64,000 nt of DNA from Archivesica marissinica (taxonomy: Eukaryota > Mollusca > Bivalvia > Venerida > Vesicomyidae). Location of the stretch: the NCBI GenBank assembly GCA_014843695.1, contig CM026400.1, positions 48,963,003 to 49,027,002 of the forward strand, written 5' to 3'. The translations under genes were made by a program, and so were the position numbers. A model generated the notes under the pieces. It was not told the origin of the DNA. It was given only the letters and a program-made list of their open reading frames with translations, and did not search any database. Shown here piece after piece: positions 25,211-38,036 of this stretch (its first letter is position 1; every line of letters starts with the position of its first letter).

Positions 25211-26289
25211 TAGCTCTTGGGCTGGTTGTGTTAGCTCTTGGGCCGGTTGTGTTAGCTCTTGGACTGGTGCTAGTTCTTGGACTGGTTGTGCTAGCTCTTG
25301 GACTGGTTGTGCTAGCTCTTGGACCGGTTGTGCTAGCTCTTGGACTGGTTGTGCTAGCTCTTGGACCGGTTGTGTTAGCTCTTGGACTGGTACTAGCTCT
25401 TGGAGTGGTTGTACTAGCTCTTGGACTGGTTGTACTAGTTCTTGGACTGGTTGTGCTAGCTCTTGGACTGTTGTGCTAGCTCTTGGACCGGTTGTGCTAG
25501 CTCTTGGACTGGTTGTACTAGCTCTTGGACCGGTTGTGTTAGCTCTTGGACTGGTGCTAGCTCTTGGAGTGGTTGTACTAGCTCTTGGACTGGTTGTACT
25601 AGCTCTTGGACTGGTTGTGTAGCTCTTGGACTGGTTGTGCTAGCTCTTGGACCGGTTGTGTTAGCTCTTGGACCGGTTGTACTAGCTCTTGGCTGGTTGT
25701 ACTAGCTCTTGGACTGGTTGTGCTAGCTCTTGGACTGGTTGTGCTAGCTCTTGGACTGGTTGTGCTAGCTCTTGGACTGGTTGTACTAGCTCTTGGGCCG
25801 GTTGTGTTAGCTCTTGGGCCGGTTGTGTTAGCTCTTGGACTGGTGCTAGTTCTTGGACTGGTTGTGCTAGCTCTTGGACTGGTTGTGCTAGCTCTTGGAC
25901 CGGTTGTGCTAGCTCTTGGACTGGTTGTGCTAGCTCTTGGACCGGTTGTGTTAGCTCTTGGACTGGTGCTAGCTCTTGGAGTGGTTGTACTAGCTCTTGG
26001 ACTGGTTGTGCTAGCTCTTGGACTGGTTGTGCTAGCTCTTGGACTGGTGTAGCTCTTGGACGGTAGCCTAGCTCTTGGAGTGGTTGTACTAGCTCTTGGA
26101 CTGGTTGTTCTAGCTCTTGGACCGGTTGTGTTAGCTCTTGGACTGGTTGTACTAGCTCTTGGACTGGTTGTGTTAGCTCTTGGACTGGTAACCTAGCTCT
26201 TGGAGTGGTTGTACTAGCTCTTGGACTGGTTGTGCTAGCTCTTGGATCGGTTGTGTTAGCTCTTGGACCGGTTGTACTAGCTCTTGGAC

Positions 26290-27490
26290 TGGTTGTACTA
26301 GCTTTGGACTGGTTGTACTAGCTTTTGGACTGGTTTGCTAGCTTTTGGAGTGGTTGTACAGCTCTTGGACTGGTTGTACTAGCTCTTGGACTGGTTGTGC
26401 TAGCTCTTGGACTGGTTGTGCTAGCTCTTGGACTGGTTGTACTAGCTCTTGGACTGGTTGTGCTAGCTCTTGGACTGGTTGTGCTAGCTCTTGGACCGGT
26501 TGTGCTAGCTCTTGGACTGGTTGTGCTAGCTCTTGGACTGGTTGTACTAGCTCTTGGACTGGTTGTACTAGCTCTTGGACTGGTTGTACTAGCTCTTGGA
26601 CTGGTTGTGCTAGCTCTTGGACTGGTTGTACTAGCTCTTGGACTGGTTGTGCTAGCTCTTGGACTGGTTGTACTAGCTCTTGGACTGGTTGTACTAGCTC
26701 TTGGACCGGTTGTGTTAGCTCTTGGACTGGTTGTGCTAGCTCTTGGACTGGTTGTGTTAGCTCTTGGACTGGTTGTGTTAGCTCTTGGACTGGTTGTACT
26801 AGCTCTTGGACTGGTTGTGCTAGCTCTTGGACGGTTGTGCTAGCTCTTGGACTGGTTGTGCTAGCTCTTGGACTGGTTGTGCTAGCTCTTGGACTGGTTG
26901 TGCTAGCTCTTGGACTGGTTGTACTAGCTCTTGGACGGTTGTGCTAGCTCTTGGACTGGTTGTGCTAGCTCTTGGACTGGTGTGCTAGCTCTTGGGATTG
27001 TTGTCTAGCTCTTGGATGGTTGTGTTAGCTCTTGGACTGGTTGTGCTAGCTCTTGGACTGTGTTAGCTCTTGGACTGGTGCTAGCTCTTGGACGGTTGTG
27101 CTAGCTCTTGGACTGGTTGTGTTAGCTCTTGGACTGGTTGTACTAGCTCTTGGACTGGTTGTGTTAGCTCTTGGACTGGTGCTAGCTCTTGGAGTGGTTG
27201 TACTAGCTCTTGGACTGGTTGTACTAGCTCTTGGACTGGTTGTGCTAGCTCTTGGACTGGTGCTAGCTCTTGGACTGGTAGCCTAGCTCTTGGAGTGGTT
27301 GTACTAGCTCTTGGACTGGTTGTACTAGCTCTTGGACCGGTTGTATTAGCTCTTGGACTGGTTGTACTAGCTCTTGGACTGGTTGTACTAGCTCTTGGAC
27401 TGGTATCCTAGCTCTTGGACTGGTTGTACTAGCTCTTGGAGGTTGTGTTAGCTCTTGGACGGTTGTACTAGCTCTTGGACTGGTTGTGCT
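26290..27490 (-). repeat. Homogenised monomer run with scattered single-base indels (first)
   Basis: Variant monomers almost disappear here, and the run is dominated by one or two monomer types ending in TTGTGCTAG or TTGTACTAG. Isolated frame-breaking indels occur, for example GGACGGTTG at about 26830, 26934 and 27090, GGTGTGCTAG at about 26980 and TTGTCTAGC at about 27003. This differs from the diversified blocks on both sides. It is either a recent homogenisation tract or a stretch where reads were collapsed and the consensus is poor. Confidence 0.65.
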
Positions 27491-27509
27491 AGCTCTTGGA
27501 CTGGTTGTA

Positions 27510-28800
27510 CTAGCTTTTGGACTGGTTGTGTTAGCTCTTGGACTGGTAACCTAGCTCTTGGAGTGGATGTACTAGCTCTTGGACTGGTTGTACTAGCTCT
27601 TGGACCGGTTGTGCTAGCTCTTGGACCGGTTGTACTAGCTCTTGGACTGGTTGCACTAGCTCTTGGACTGGTTGTACTAGCTCTTGAACTGGTTGTGCTA
27701 GCTCTTGGAGTGGTTGTACTAGCTCTTGGAGTGGTTGTACTAGCTCTTGGACTGGTTGTACTAGCTCTTGGACCGGTTGTACTAGTTCTTGGACTGGTTT
27801 TGCTAGCTCTTGGACTGGTTGTACTAGCTCTTGGACTGGTTGTGTTAGCTCTTGGACTGATTGTACTAGCTCTTGGACTGGTTGTACTAGTTCTTGGACT
27901 GGTTATGCTAGTTCTTGGACTGGTTGTGCTAGCTCTTGGACTGGTTGTACTAGCTCTTGTACTGGTTGTACTAGCTCTTGTACTGGTTATACTAGTTCTT
28001 GGACCGGTTGTGCTAGCTCTTGGACCGGTTGTGTTAGCTCTTGGACTGATTATACTAGCTCTTGGACTGGTTATGCTAGTTCTTGGACTGGTTGTGCTAG
28101 CTCTTGGACTGGTTGTACTAGCTCTTGTACTGGTTGTACTAGCTCTTGTACTGGTTATACTAGCTCTTGGACCTGTTGTGCTAGCTCTTGGACCGGTTGT
28201 GTTAGCTCTTGGACTGGTTGTGTTAGCTCTTGGACTTGTTGTACTAGCTCTTGGACTGGTTGTGATAGCTCTTGGACTGGTAACCTAGCTCTTGGAGTGG
28301 ATGTACTAGCTCTTGGACTGGTTGTACTAGCTCTTGGACCGGTTGTGTTAGCTCTTGGACTGGTTGTGCTAGCTCTTGGACTGGTTGTACTAGCTCTTGG
28401 ACTGGTTGTGCTAGCTCTTGGAGTGGTTGTACTAGCTCTTGGAGTGGTTGTGCTAGCTCTTGGAGTGGTTGTGCTAGCTGTTGGACTGGTTGCACTAGCT
28501 CTTGGACCGGTTGTACTAGCTCTTGGACTGGTTGTACTAGCTCTTGGACTGGTTGTACTAGCTCTTGAACTGGTTGTGCTAGCTCTTGGAGTGGTTGTAC
28601 TAGCTCTTGGAGTGGTTGTACTAGCTCTTGGACTGGTTGTGTTAGCTCTTGGACTGGTTGTACTAGCTCTTGGACTGGTTGTACTAGTTCTTGGACTGGT
28701 TGTGCTAGTTCTTGGACTGGTTGTGCTAGCTCTTGGACTGGTTGTGCTAGCTCTTGGAATGGTGCTAGCTCTTGGACTGGTAACCTAGCTCCTGGAGTGG
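27510..28800 (-). repeat. Higher-order block with internal 168-bp repeat (partners 34580-35868 and 37350-38305)
   Basis: The marker GAGTGGATGTAC occurs at 27561, 28295, 34631, 35363 and 37799. The block matches 34580-35868 at an offset of about 7070 bp, and its second half matches 37350-38305. Inside it, eight monomers (168 bp) are tandemly doubled: GGTTATGCTA occurs at 27901 and 28069. CTCTTGTACTGG variants are concentrated here. The block therefore has three nested levels: 21 bp, 168 bp and about 1.3 kb. Confidence 0.82.
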
Positions 28801-31800
28801 TTGTACTAGCTCTTCGACTGGTTGTGCTAGCTCTTGGACCGGTTGTGTTAGCTCTTGGACTGGTTGTGCTAGCTCTTAGACCGGTTGTGTTAGCTCTTTG
28901 ACCGGTTGTACTAGCTCTTGGACTGGTTGTACTAGCTCTTGGACTGGTTGTACTAGCTTTTGGACTGGTTGTGCTAGCTCTTGGAGTGGTTGTGCTAGCT
29001 CTTGGACTGGTTGTGCTAGCTCTTGGAGTTGTTGTACTAGCTCTTGGGGTGGTTGTGTTAGCTCTTGGGCCGGTTGTGTTAGCTCTTGGACTGGTTGTGC
29101 TAGCTCTTGGACCGGTTGTGCTAGCTCTTGGACTGGTTGTGCTAGCTCTTGGACCGGTTGTATTAGCTCTTTGACTGGTGCTAGCTCTTGGAGTGTTTGT
29201 ACTATCTCTTGGACTTGTTGTACTAGGTCTTGGACTGGTTGTGCTAGCTCTTGGACTAGTGTTAGCTCTTGGACTGGTACTAGCTCTTGGATTGGTTTCT
29301 AGCTTGGACTGAACCTAGCTCTTGGAGTGGTTGTACTAGCTCTTGTACTGGTTGTGCTAGCTCTTGACCGGTTGTGTTAGCTCTTGGACCGGTTGTACTA
29401 GCTCTTGGACTGGTTGTGCTAGCTCTTGGACCGGTTGTGTTAGCTCTTTGACTGGTGCTAGCTCTTGGAGTGGTTGTACTACCTCTTGGACTTGTTGTAC
29501 TAGCTCTTGGACTGGTTGTGCTAGCTCTTGGACTGGTGCTAGCTCTTGGAATGGTAAACTAGCTCTTGGAGTGGTTGTACTAGCTCTTGGACTGGTAACC
29601 TAGCTCTTGGAGTGGTTGTACTAGCTCTTGGACTGGTTGTGCTAGCTCTTGGACCGGTTGTGTTAGCTTTTGGACTGGTTGTAATAGCTCTTGGACTGGT
29701 TGTGTTAGCTCTTGGACTGGTAACCTAGCTCTTGGAGTGGTTGTACTAGCTCTTGTACTGGTTGTGCTAGCTCTTGGACCGGTTGTATTAGCTCTTTGAC
29801 CGGTTGTACTAGCTCTTGGACTGGTTGTACTAGCTCTTGGACTGGTCGTACTAGCTTTTGGACTGGTTGTGCTAGCTCTTGGAGTGTTTGTGCTAGCTCT
29901 TGGACTGGACTGGTTGTACTAGCTCTTGGACCGGTTGTACTAGCTCATGTACTGGTTGTACTAGCTCTTGGACTGGTTGTACTAGTTCTTGGACTGGTTG
30001 TGCTAGTTCTTGGACTGGTTGTGCTAGCTCTTGTACTGGTTAAACTAGCTCTTGGACCGGTTGTACTAGCTCTTGGACTTGTTGTACTAGCTCTTGGACC
30101 GGTAACCTAGCTCTTGGGCCGGTTGTGTTAGCTCTTGGACTGGTTGTGCTAGCTCTTCAACAGGTTGTGGTAGCTCTTTGACTGGTGCTAGCTCTTGGAG
30201 TGGTTGTACTAGCTCTTGGACTGGTTGTACTAGCTCTTGGACTGGTGCTAGCTCTTGGACAGGTAACCTAGCTCTTGGAGTGGTTGTACTAGCTCTTGGA
30301 CTGGTTGTGCTAGCTCTTGGACTGGTTGTGATAGCTCTTGGGCCGGTTGTGTTAGCTCTTGGACCGGTTGTACTAGCTCTTGGACTGGTTGATCTAGCTC
30401 TTGGACTGGACTGGTTGTACTAGCTCTTGGTGTGGTTGTACTATCTCTTGGACTAGTTGTACTAACTCTTGGAGTGGTTGTACTAGCTCTTGGACTGGTT
30501 GTTCTAGCTCTTGGAGTAGTTGGGCTAGCTCTTGGACTGGTTTTACTAGCTCTAGGTCTGGACTGGTTGTACTAGCTCTTGGACTGGTTGTACTAGCTCT
30601 TGGAGTGGTTGTGCTAGCTCTTGGACTGGTTGTACTAGCTCTTGGAGTGGGTGTACTAGCTCTTGGACTGGTTGTACTAGCTCTTGGAGTGGTTGTGCTA
30701 GCTCTTTTAGTGGTTGTGTTAGCTCTTGAACTGGTTGTGCTAGCTGTTTTAGTGGTTGTGTTAGCTCTTGGACTGGTTGTGTTAGCTCTTGGACTTGTTC
30801 TACTAGCTCTTGGACTGGTTGTGATAGCTCTTGGGCCGGTTATGTTAGGTCTTGGAGTGGTTGTACTAGCTCTTGAAGTGGGTGTACTAGCTCTTGGACT
30901 GGTTGTGCTAGCTCTTGGAGTGGTTGTGTTAGCTCTTGGACTGGTAACCTAGCTCTTGGAGTGGTTGTACTAGCTCTTGTACTGGTTGACCTAGCTCTTA
31001 GTCCGGTTGTGTTAGCTCTTGGACCGGTTGTACTAGCTCTTGGACTGGTTGTACTAGCTCTTGGACTGGTCGTACTAGCTTTTGGACTGGTTGTGCTAGC
31101 TCTTGGAGTGGTTGTGCTAGCTCTTGGACTGGTTGTGCTAGCTCTTGGAGTTGTTGTACTAGCTCTTGGGGTGGTTGTGTTAGCTCTTGGGCCGGTTGTG
31201 TTAGCTCTTGGACTGTTTGTGCTAGCTCTTGTACCGGTTGTGTTAGCTCTTGGACTGGTTGTGCTAGCTCTTGGACCGGATTTGCTAGCTCTTGGACTGG
31301 TTTTGCTAGCTCTTGGAACGGTTGTGTTAGCTCTTTGACTGGTGCTAGCTCTTGGAGTGGTTGTACTAGCTCTTGGACTGGTTGTACTAGATCTTGGACT
31401 GGTTGTGCTAGCTCTTGGTGGTTGTGCTAGCTCTTGGACTGGTTGTACTAGCTCTTGGAGTGGTTGTACTAGCTCTTGGACTGGTTGTACTAGCTCTTGG
31501 ACCGGTTGTGTTAGCTCTTGGACTGGTTGTACTAGCTCTTGGACTGGTTGTACTAGCTCTTGGACTGGTTGTGCTAGTCTTGGTGGTTGTACTAGCTCTT
31601 GGACTGGTTGTGCTAGCTCTTGGACTGTTGTGTTAGCTCTTGGAACGGTTGTACTAGCTCTTGGACTGGTTGTACTAGCTCTTGGACTGGTTGTGCTAGC
31701 TCTTGGACTGGTTGTGCTAGCTCTTGGAGTGGTTGTACTAGCTCTTGGACTGGTTGTGTTAGCTCTTGGACTGGTTGTACTAGCTCTTGGACCGGTTGTG

Positions 31801-34800
31801 TTAGCTCTTGGACTGGTTGTGCTAGCTCTTGGACTGGTTGTACTAGCTCTTGGGCTGGTTGTACTAGCTCTTGGACTGGTTGTGCTAGCTCTTGGACTGG
31901 TTGTACTAGCTCTTGGACTGGTAACCTAGCTCTTGGAGTGGTTGTACTAGCTCTTGGACTGGTTGTGCTAGTTCTTGGAGTGGTTGTACTAGCTCTTGGA
32001 CTGGTTGTGCTAGCTCTTGGACCGGTTGTGTTAGCTTTTGGACTGGTTGTGTTAGCTCTTGGACTGGTTGTGCTAGCTCTTGGACTGGTTGTGCTAGCTC
32101 TTGAGCCGGTTGTACTAGCTCTTGGACTGGTTGTACTAGCTCTTGGACCGGTTGTACTAGCTCTTGGACTGGTTACCTAGCTCTTGGACTGGTTGTACTA
32201 GCTCTTGGACTGGTTGTACTAGCTCTTGGACTGGTTGTGCTAGCTCTTGGACTGGTTGTGCTAGCTCTTGGACTGGTTGTGCTAGCTATTGGACTGGTTG
32301 TGTTAGCTCTTGGACTGGTTGTACTAGCTCTTGGACTGGTTGTGCTAGCTCTTGGACTGGTAACCTAGCTCTTGGAGTGGTTGTACTAGCTCTTGGACTG
32401 GTTGTACTAGCTCTTGGACCGGTTGTGCTAGCTCTTGGACTGGTTGTGCTAGCTCTTGGAACGGTTGTACTAGCTCTTGGACTGGTTGTACTATTTCTTG
32501 GACTGGTTGTGCTAGCTCTTGGACTGGTTGTGCTAGCTCTTGGACTGGTTGTGCTAGCTCTTGGACTGGTTGTTCTAGCTCTTGGAACGGTTGTGTTAGC
32601 TCTTTGACTGGTGCTAGCTCTTGGAGTGGTTGTACTAGCTCTTGGACTGGTTGTGCTAGCTCTTGGACCGGTTGTGTTAGCTCTTGGACTGGTTGTGCTA
32701 GCTCTTAGACCGGTTGTGTTAGCTCTTTGACCGGTTGTACTAGCTCTTTGGCTGGTTGTACTAGCTTTTGGACTGGTTTTGCTAGCTCTTGGAGTGGTTG
32801 TGCTAGCTCTTGGACTGGTTGTGCTAGCTCTTGGAGTTGTTGTACTAGCTCTTGGGGTGGTTGTGTTAGCTCTTGGGCGGTTGTGTTAGCTCTTGGACTG
32901 GTGCTAGTTCTTGGACTGGTTGTGCTAGCTCTTGGATTGGTTGTGCTAGCTCTTGGACCGGTTGTGCTAGCTCTTGGACTGGTTTTGCTAGCTCTTGGAA
33001 CGGTTGTGTTAGCTCTTTGACTGGTGCTAGCTCTTGGAGTGGTTGTACTAGCTCTTGGACTGGTTGTGCTAGCTCTTGGACTGGTGCTAGCTCTTGGACC
33101 GGTAGCCTAGCTCTTGGAGTGGTTGTACTAGCTCTTGGACTGGTTGTTCTAGCTCTTGGACCGGTTGTGTTAGCTTTTGGACTGGTTTTACTAGCTCTTG
33201 GACTGGTTGTGTTAGCTCTTGGACTGGTAACCTAGCTCTTGGAGTGGTTGTACTAGCTCTTGGACTGGTTGTGCTAGCTCTTGGATCGGTTGTGTTAGCT
33301 CTTGGAACGGTTGTACTAGCTCTTGGACTGGTTGTACTAGCTCTTGGACTGGTTGTACTAGCTTTTGGACTGGTTATTCTAGCTTTTGGACTGGTTGTGC
33401 TAGCTCTTGGAGTGGTTATGCTAGCTCTTGGACTGGTTGTGCTAGCTCTTGTAGTTGTTGTACTAGCTCTTGGACTGGTTGTGTTAGCTCTTGGACCGGT
33501 TGTACTAGCTCTTGGACTGGTTGTACTAGCTCTTGGACTGGTTGTACTAGCTTTTGGACTGGTAGTGCTAGCTCTTGGAGTGGTTGTGCTAGCTCTTGGA
33601 CTGGTTGTGCTAGCTCTTGGAGTTGTTGTACTAGCTCTTGGGCTGGTTGTGTTAGCTCTTGGGCCGGTTGTGTTAGCTCTTGGACTGGTGCTAGTTCTTG
33701 GACTGGTTGTGCTAGCTCTTGGATTGGTTGTGCTAGCTCTTGGACCGGTTGTGCTAGCTCTTGGACTGGTTGTGCTAGCTCTTGGAACGGTTGTGTTAGC
33801 TCTTTGACTGGTACTAGCTCTTGGAGTGGTTGTACTAGCTCTTGGACTGGTTGTGCTAGCTCTTGGACCGGTTGTGTTAGCTCTTGGACTGGTTATGCTA
33901 GCTCTTGGACCGGTTGTGTTAGCTCTTTGACCGGTTGTACTAGCTCTTGGACTGGTTGTACTAGCTCTTGGACTGGTTGTACTAGCTCTTGGACTGGTTG
34001 TGCTAGCTCTTGGAGTGGTTGTGCTAGCTCTTGGACTGGTTGTGCTAGCTCTTGGAGTTGTTGTACTAGCTCTTGGAGTGGTTGTGTTAGCTCTTGGACC
34101 GGTTGTGTTAGCTCTTGGACTGGTGCTAGTTCTTGGACTGGTTGTGCTAGCTCTTGGACTGGTTGTGCTAGCTCTTGGACCGGTTGTGCTAGCTCTTGGA
34201 CTGGTTGTGCTAGCTCTTGGAACGGTTGTGTTAGCTCTTGGACTGGTGCTAGCTCTTGGAGTGGTTGTACTAGCTCTTGGACTGGTTGTACTAGCTCTTG
34301 GACTGGTTGTGCTAGCTCTTGGACTGGTGCTAGCTCTTGGACCGGTAGCCTAGCTCTTGGAGTGGTTGTACTAGCTCTTGGACTGGTTGTTCTAGCTCTT
34401 GGACCGGTTGTGTTAGCTTTTGGACTGGTTGTACTAGCTCTTGGACTGGTTGTGTTAGCTCTTGGACTGGTATCCTAGCTCTTGGACTGGTTGTGCTAGC
34501 TCTTGGATTGGTTGTGTTAGCTCTTGGAACGGTTGTACTAGCTATTGGACTGGTTGTGTTAGCTCTTGGACTGGTTGTACTAGCTTTTGGACTGGTTGTG
34601 TTAGCTCTTGGACTGGTAACCTAGCTCTTGGAGTGGATGTACTAGCTCTTGGACTGGTTGTACTAGCTCTTGGACCGGTTGTGCTAGCTCTTGGACCGGT
34701 TGTACTAGCTCTTGGACTGGTTGCCTAGCTCTTGGACTGGTTGTACTAGCTCTTGAACTGGTTGTGCTAGCTTTGGAGTGGTTGTACTAGCTCTTGGAGT

Positions 34801-35599
34801 GGTTGTACTAGCTCTTGGACTGGTTGTACTAGCTCTTGGACCGGTTGTACTAGTTCTTGGACTGGTTTTGCTAGCTCTTGGACTGGTTGTACTAGCTCTT
34901 GGACTGGTTGTGTTAGCTCTTGGACTGATTGTACTAGCTCTTGGACTGGTTGTACTAGTTCTTGGACTGGTTATGCTAGTTCTTGGACTGGTTGTGCTAG
35001 CTCTTGGACTGGTTGTACTAGCTCTTGTACTGGTTGTACTAGCTCTTGTACTGGTTATACTAGTTCTTGGACCGGTTGTGCTAGCTATTGGACCGGTTGT
35101 GTTAGCTCTTGGACTGATTATACTAGCTCTTGGACTGGTTATGCTAGTTCTTGGACTGGTTGTGCTAGCTCTTGGACTGGTTGTACTAGCTCTTGTACTG
35201 GTTGTACTAGCTCTTGTACTGGTTATACTAGCTCTTGGACCTGTTGTGCTAGCTCTTGGACCGGTTGTGTTAGCTCTTGGACTGGTTGTGTTAGCTCTTG
35301 GACTTGTTGTACTAGCTCTTGGACTGGTTGTGATAGCTCTTGGACTGGTAACCTAGCTCTTGGAGTGGATGTACTAGCTCTTGGACTGGTTGTACTAGCT
35401 CTTGGACCGGTTGTGTTAGCTCTTGGACTGGTTGTGCTAGCTCTTGGACTGGTTGTACTAGCTCTTGAACTGGTTGTGCTAGCTCTTGAGTGGTTGTACT
35501 AGCTCTTGGAGTGGTTGTGCTAGCTCTTGGAGTGGTTGTACTAGCTCTTGGACTGGTTGTACTAGCTCTTGGACTGGTTGTACTAGCTCTTGGACTGGT

Positions 35600-37200
35600 T
35601 GTACTAGCTCTTGGACTGGTTGTACTAGCTCTTGAACTGGTTGTGCTAGCTCTTGGAGTGGTTGTACTAGCTCTTGGAGTGGTTGTACTAGCTCTTGGAC
35701 TGGTTGTGTTAGCTCTTGGACTGGTTGTACTAGCTCTTGGACTGGTTGTACTAGTTCTTGGACTGGTTGTGCTAGTTCTTGGACTGGTTGTGCTAGCTCT
35801 TGGACTGGTTGTGCTAGCTCTTGGAATGGTGCTAGCTCTTGGACTGGTAACCTAGCTCCTGGAGTGGTTGTACTAGCTCTTCGACTGGTTGTGCCAGCTC
35901 TTGGACCGGTTGTGTTAGCTCTTGGACTGGTTGTGCTAGCTCTTAGACCGGTTGTGTTAGCTCTTTGACCGGTTGTACTAGCTCTTGGACTGGTTGTACT
36001 AGCTCTTGGACTGGTTGTACTAGCTTTTGGACTGGTTGTGCTAGCTCTTGGAGTGGTTGTGCTAGCTCTTGGACTGGTTGTGCTAGCTCTTGGAGTTGTT
36101 GTACTAGCTCTTGGGGTGGTTGTGTTAGCTCTTGGGCCGGTTGTGTTAGCTCTTGGACTGGTGCTAGTTCTTGGACTGGTTGTGCTAGCTCTTGGATTGG
36201 TTGTGCTAGCTCTTGGAGTGGTTGTGCTAGCTCTTGGACCGGTTGTGCTAGCTCTTGGACTGGTTGTGCTAGCTCTTGGAACGGTTGTGTTAGCTCTTTG
36301 ACTGGTGCTAGCTCTTGGAGTGGTTGTACTAGCTCTTGGACTGGTTGTACTAGATCTTGGACTGGTTGTGCTAGCTCTTGGACTGGTGCTAGCTCTTGGA
36401 CCGGTAGCCTAGCTCTTGGAGTGGTTGTACTAGCTCTTGGACTGGTTGTTCTAGCTCTTGGACCGGTTGTGTTAGCTCTTGGACTGGTTGTGTTAGCTCT
36501 TGGACTGGTAACCTAGCTCTTGGAGTGGTTGTACTAGCTCTTGGACTGGTTGTGCTAGCTCTTGGATCGGTTGTGTTAGCTCTTGGAACGGTTGTACTAG
36601 CTCTTGGACTGGTTGTACCATTTCTTGGACTGGTTGTGCTAGCTCTTGGACTGGTTGTGCTAGCTCTTGGACTGGTTGTGTTAGCTCTTGGACTGGTTAT
36701 ACTAGCTCTTGGACCGGTTGTGTTATCCCTTGGTCTAGTTATACTAGCTCTTTGACCGGTTGTGTTAGCTCTTGGACTGGTTTTGCTAGCTCTTGGACTG
36801 GTTGTGCTAGCTCTTGGGCCGGTTGTGTTAGCTCTTGGACTGGTTGTGCTAGCTCTTGGACCGGTTGTGTTAGCTCTTGGACTGGTAACCTAGCTCTTGG
36901 AGTGGTTGTACTAGCTCTTGGACTGGTTGTGCTAGCTCTTGGACCGGGTGCGTTAGCTTTTGGACTGGTTGTGTTAGCACTTGGACTGGTTGTACTAACT
37001 CTTGGACTGGTTGTGTTAGCTCTTGGACTGGTAACCTAGCTCTTGGAGTGGTTGTACTAGCTCTTGGACCGGTTGTACTAGTTCTTGGAGTTGTTGTGCT
37101 AGCTCTTGGACTGGTTACACTAGCTCTTGGACCGGTTGTTCTAGCTCTTGGACTGGTTGTACTAGCTCTTGGACGGGTAACCTAGCTCTTGTATTGGTTG
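35600..37200 (-). repeat. 2,437-bp near-tandem duplication in array B, copy 1 (partner 38037-39640)
   Basis: Ordered variants recur at a constant 2437-bp offset. Conceptual translations at 36038-36301, 36525-36755 and 36752-37039 are repeated unchanged at 38475, 38962 and 39189. The private variants TTATCCCTTGG and CCGGGTGCGTTAGC occur in both copies. Divergence by eye is very low, so this is probably one of the youngest duplications in the window. Confidence 0.9.
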
Positions 37201-38036
37201 TACTAGCTCTTGGACTGGTAACCTAGCTCTTGGAGTGGTTGTACTAGCTCTTGGACTGGTTGTGCTAGCTCTTGGACCGGTTGTGTTAGCTTTTGGACTG
37301 GTTGTGCTAGCTCTTGGACTGGTTGTACTAGCTTTTGGACTGGTTGTGTTAGCTCTTGGACTGGTTGTACTAGCTCTTGGACTGGTTGTACTAGTTCTTG
37401 GACTGGTTATGCTAGTTCTTGGACTGGTTGTGCTAGCTCTTGGACTGGTTGTACTAGCTCTTGTACTGGTTGTACTAGCTCTTGTACTGGTTATACTAGT
37501 TCTTGGACCGGTTGTGCTAGCTCTTGGACCGGTTGTGTTAGCTCTTGGACTGATTATACTAGCTCTTGGACTGGTTATGCTAGTTCTTGGACTGGTTGTG
37601 CTAGCTCTTGGACTGGTTGTACTAGCTCTTGTACTGGTTGTACTAGCTCTTGTACTGGTTATACTAGCTCTTGGACCTGTTGTGCTAGCTCTTTGACCGG
37701 TTGTGTTAGTTCTTGCCATGGTTGTGTTAGCTCTTGGACTTGTTGTACTAGCTCTTGGACTGGTTGTGATAGCTCTTGGACTGGTAACCTAGCTCTTGGA
37801 GTGGATGTACTAGCTCTTGGACTGGTTGTACTAGCTCTTGGACCGGTTGTGTTAGCTCTTGGACTGGTTGTGCTAGCTCTTGGACTGGTTGTACTAGCTC
37901 TTGAACTGGTTGTGCTAGCTCTTGTAGTGGTTGTACTAGCTCTTGGAGTGGTTGTGCTAGCTATTGGAGTGGTTGTGCTAGCTGTTGGACTTGTTGCACT
38001 AGCTCTTGGACCGGTTGTACTAGCTCTTGGACTGGT

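Noticed and set aside
37162..37719. Minus-strand ORF of 185 codons, mucin-like PRASTTS heptads
   Set aside because: The ATG comes from a single variant monomer inside the array (GCCATGG on the + strand near 37717), with no leader. It also changes frame before its stop.
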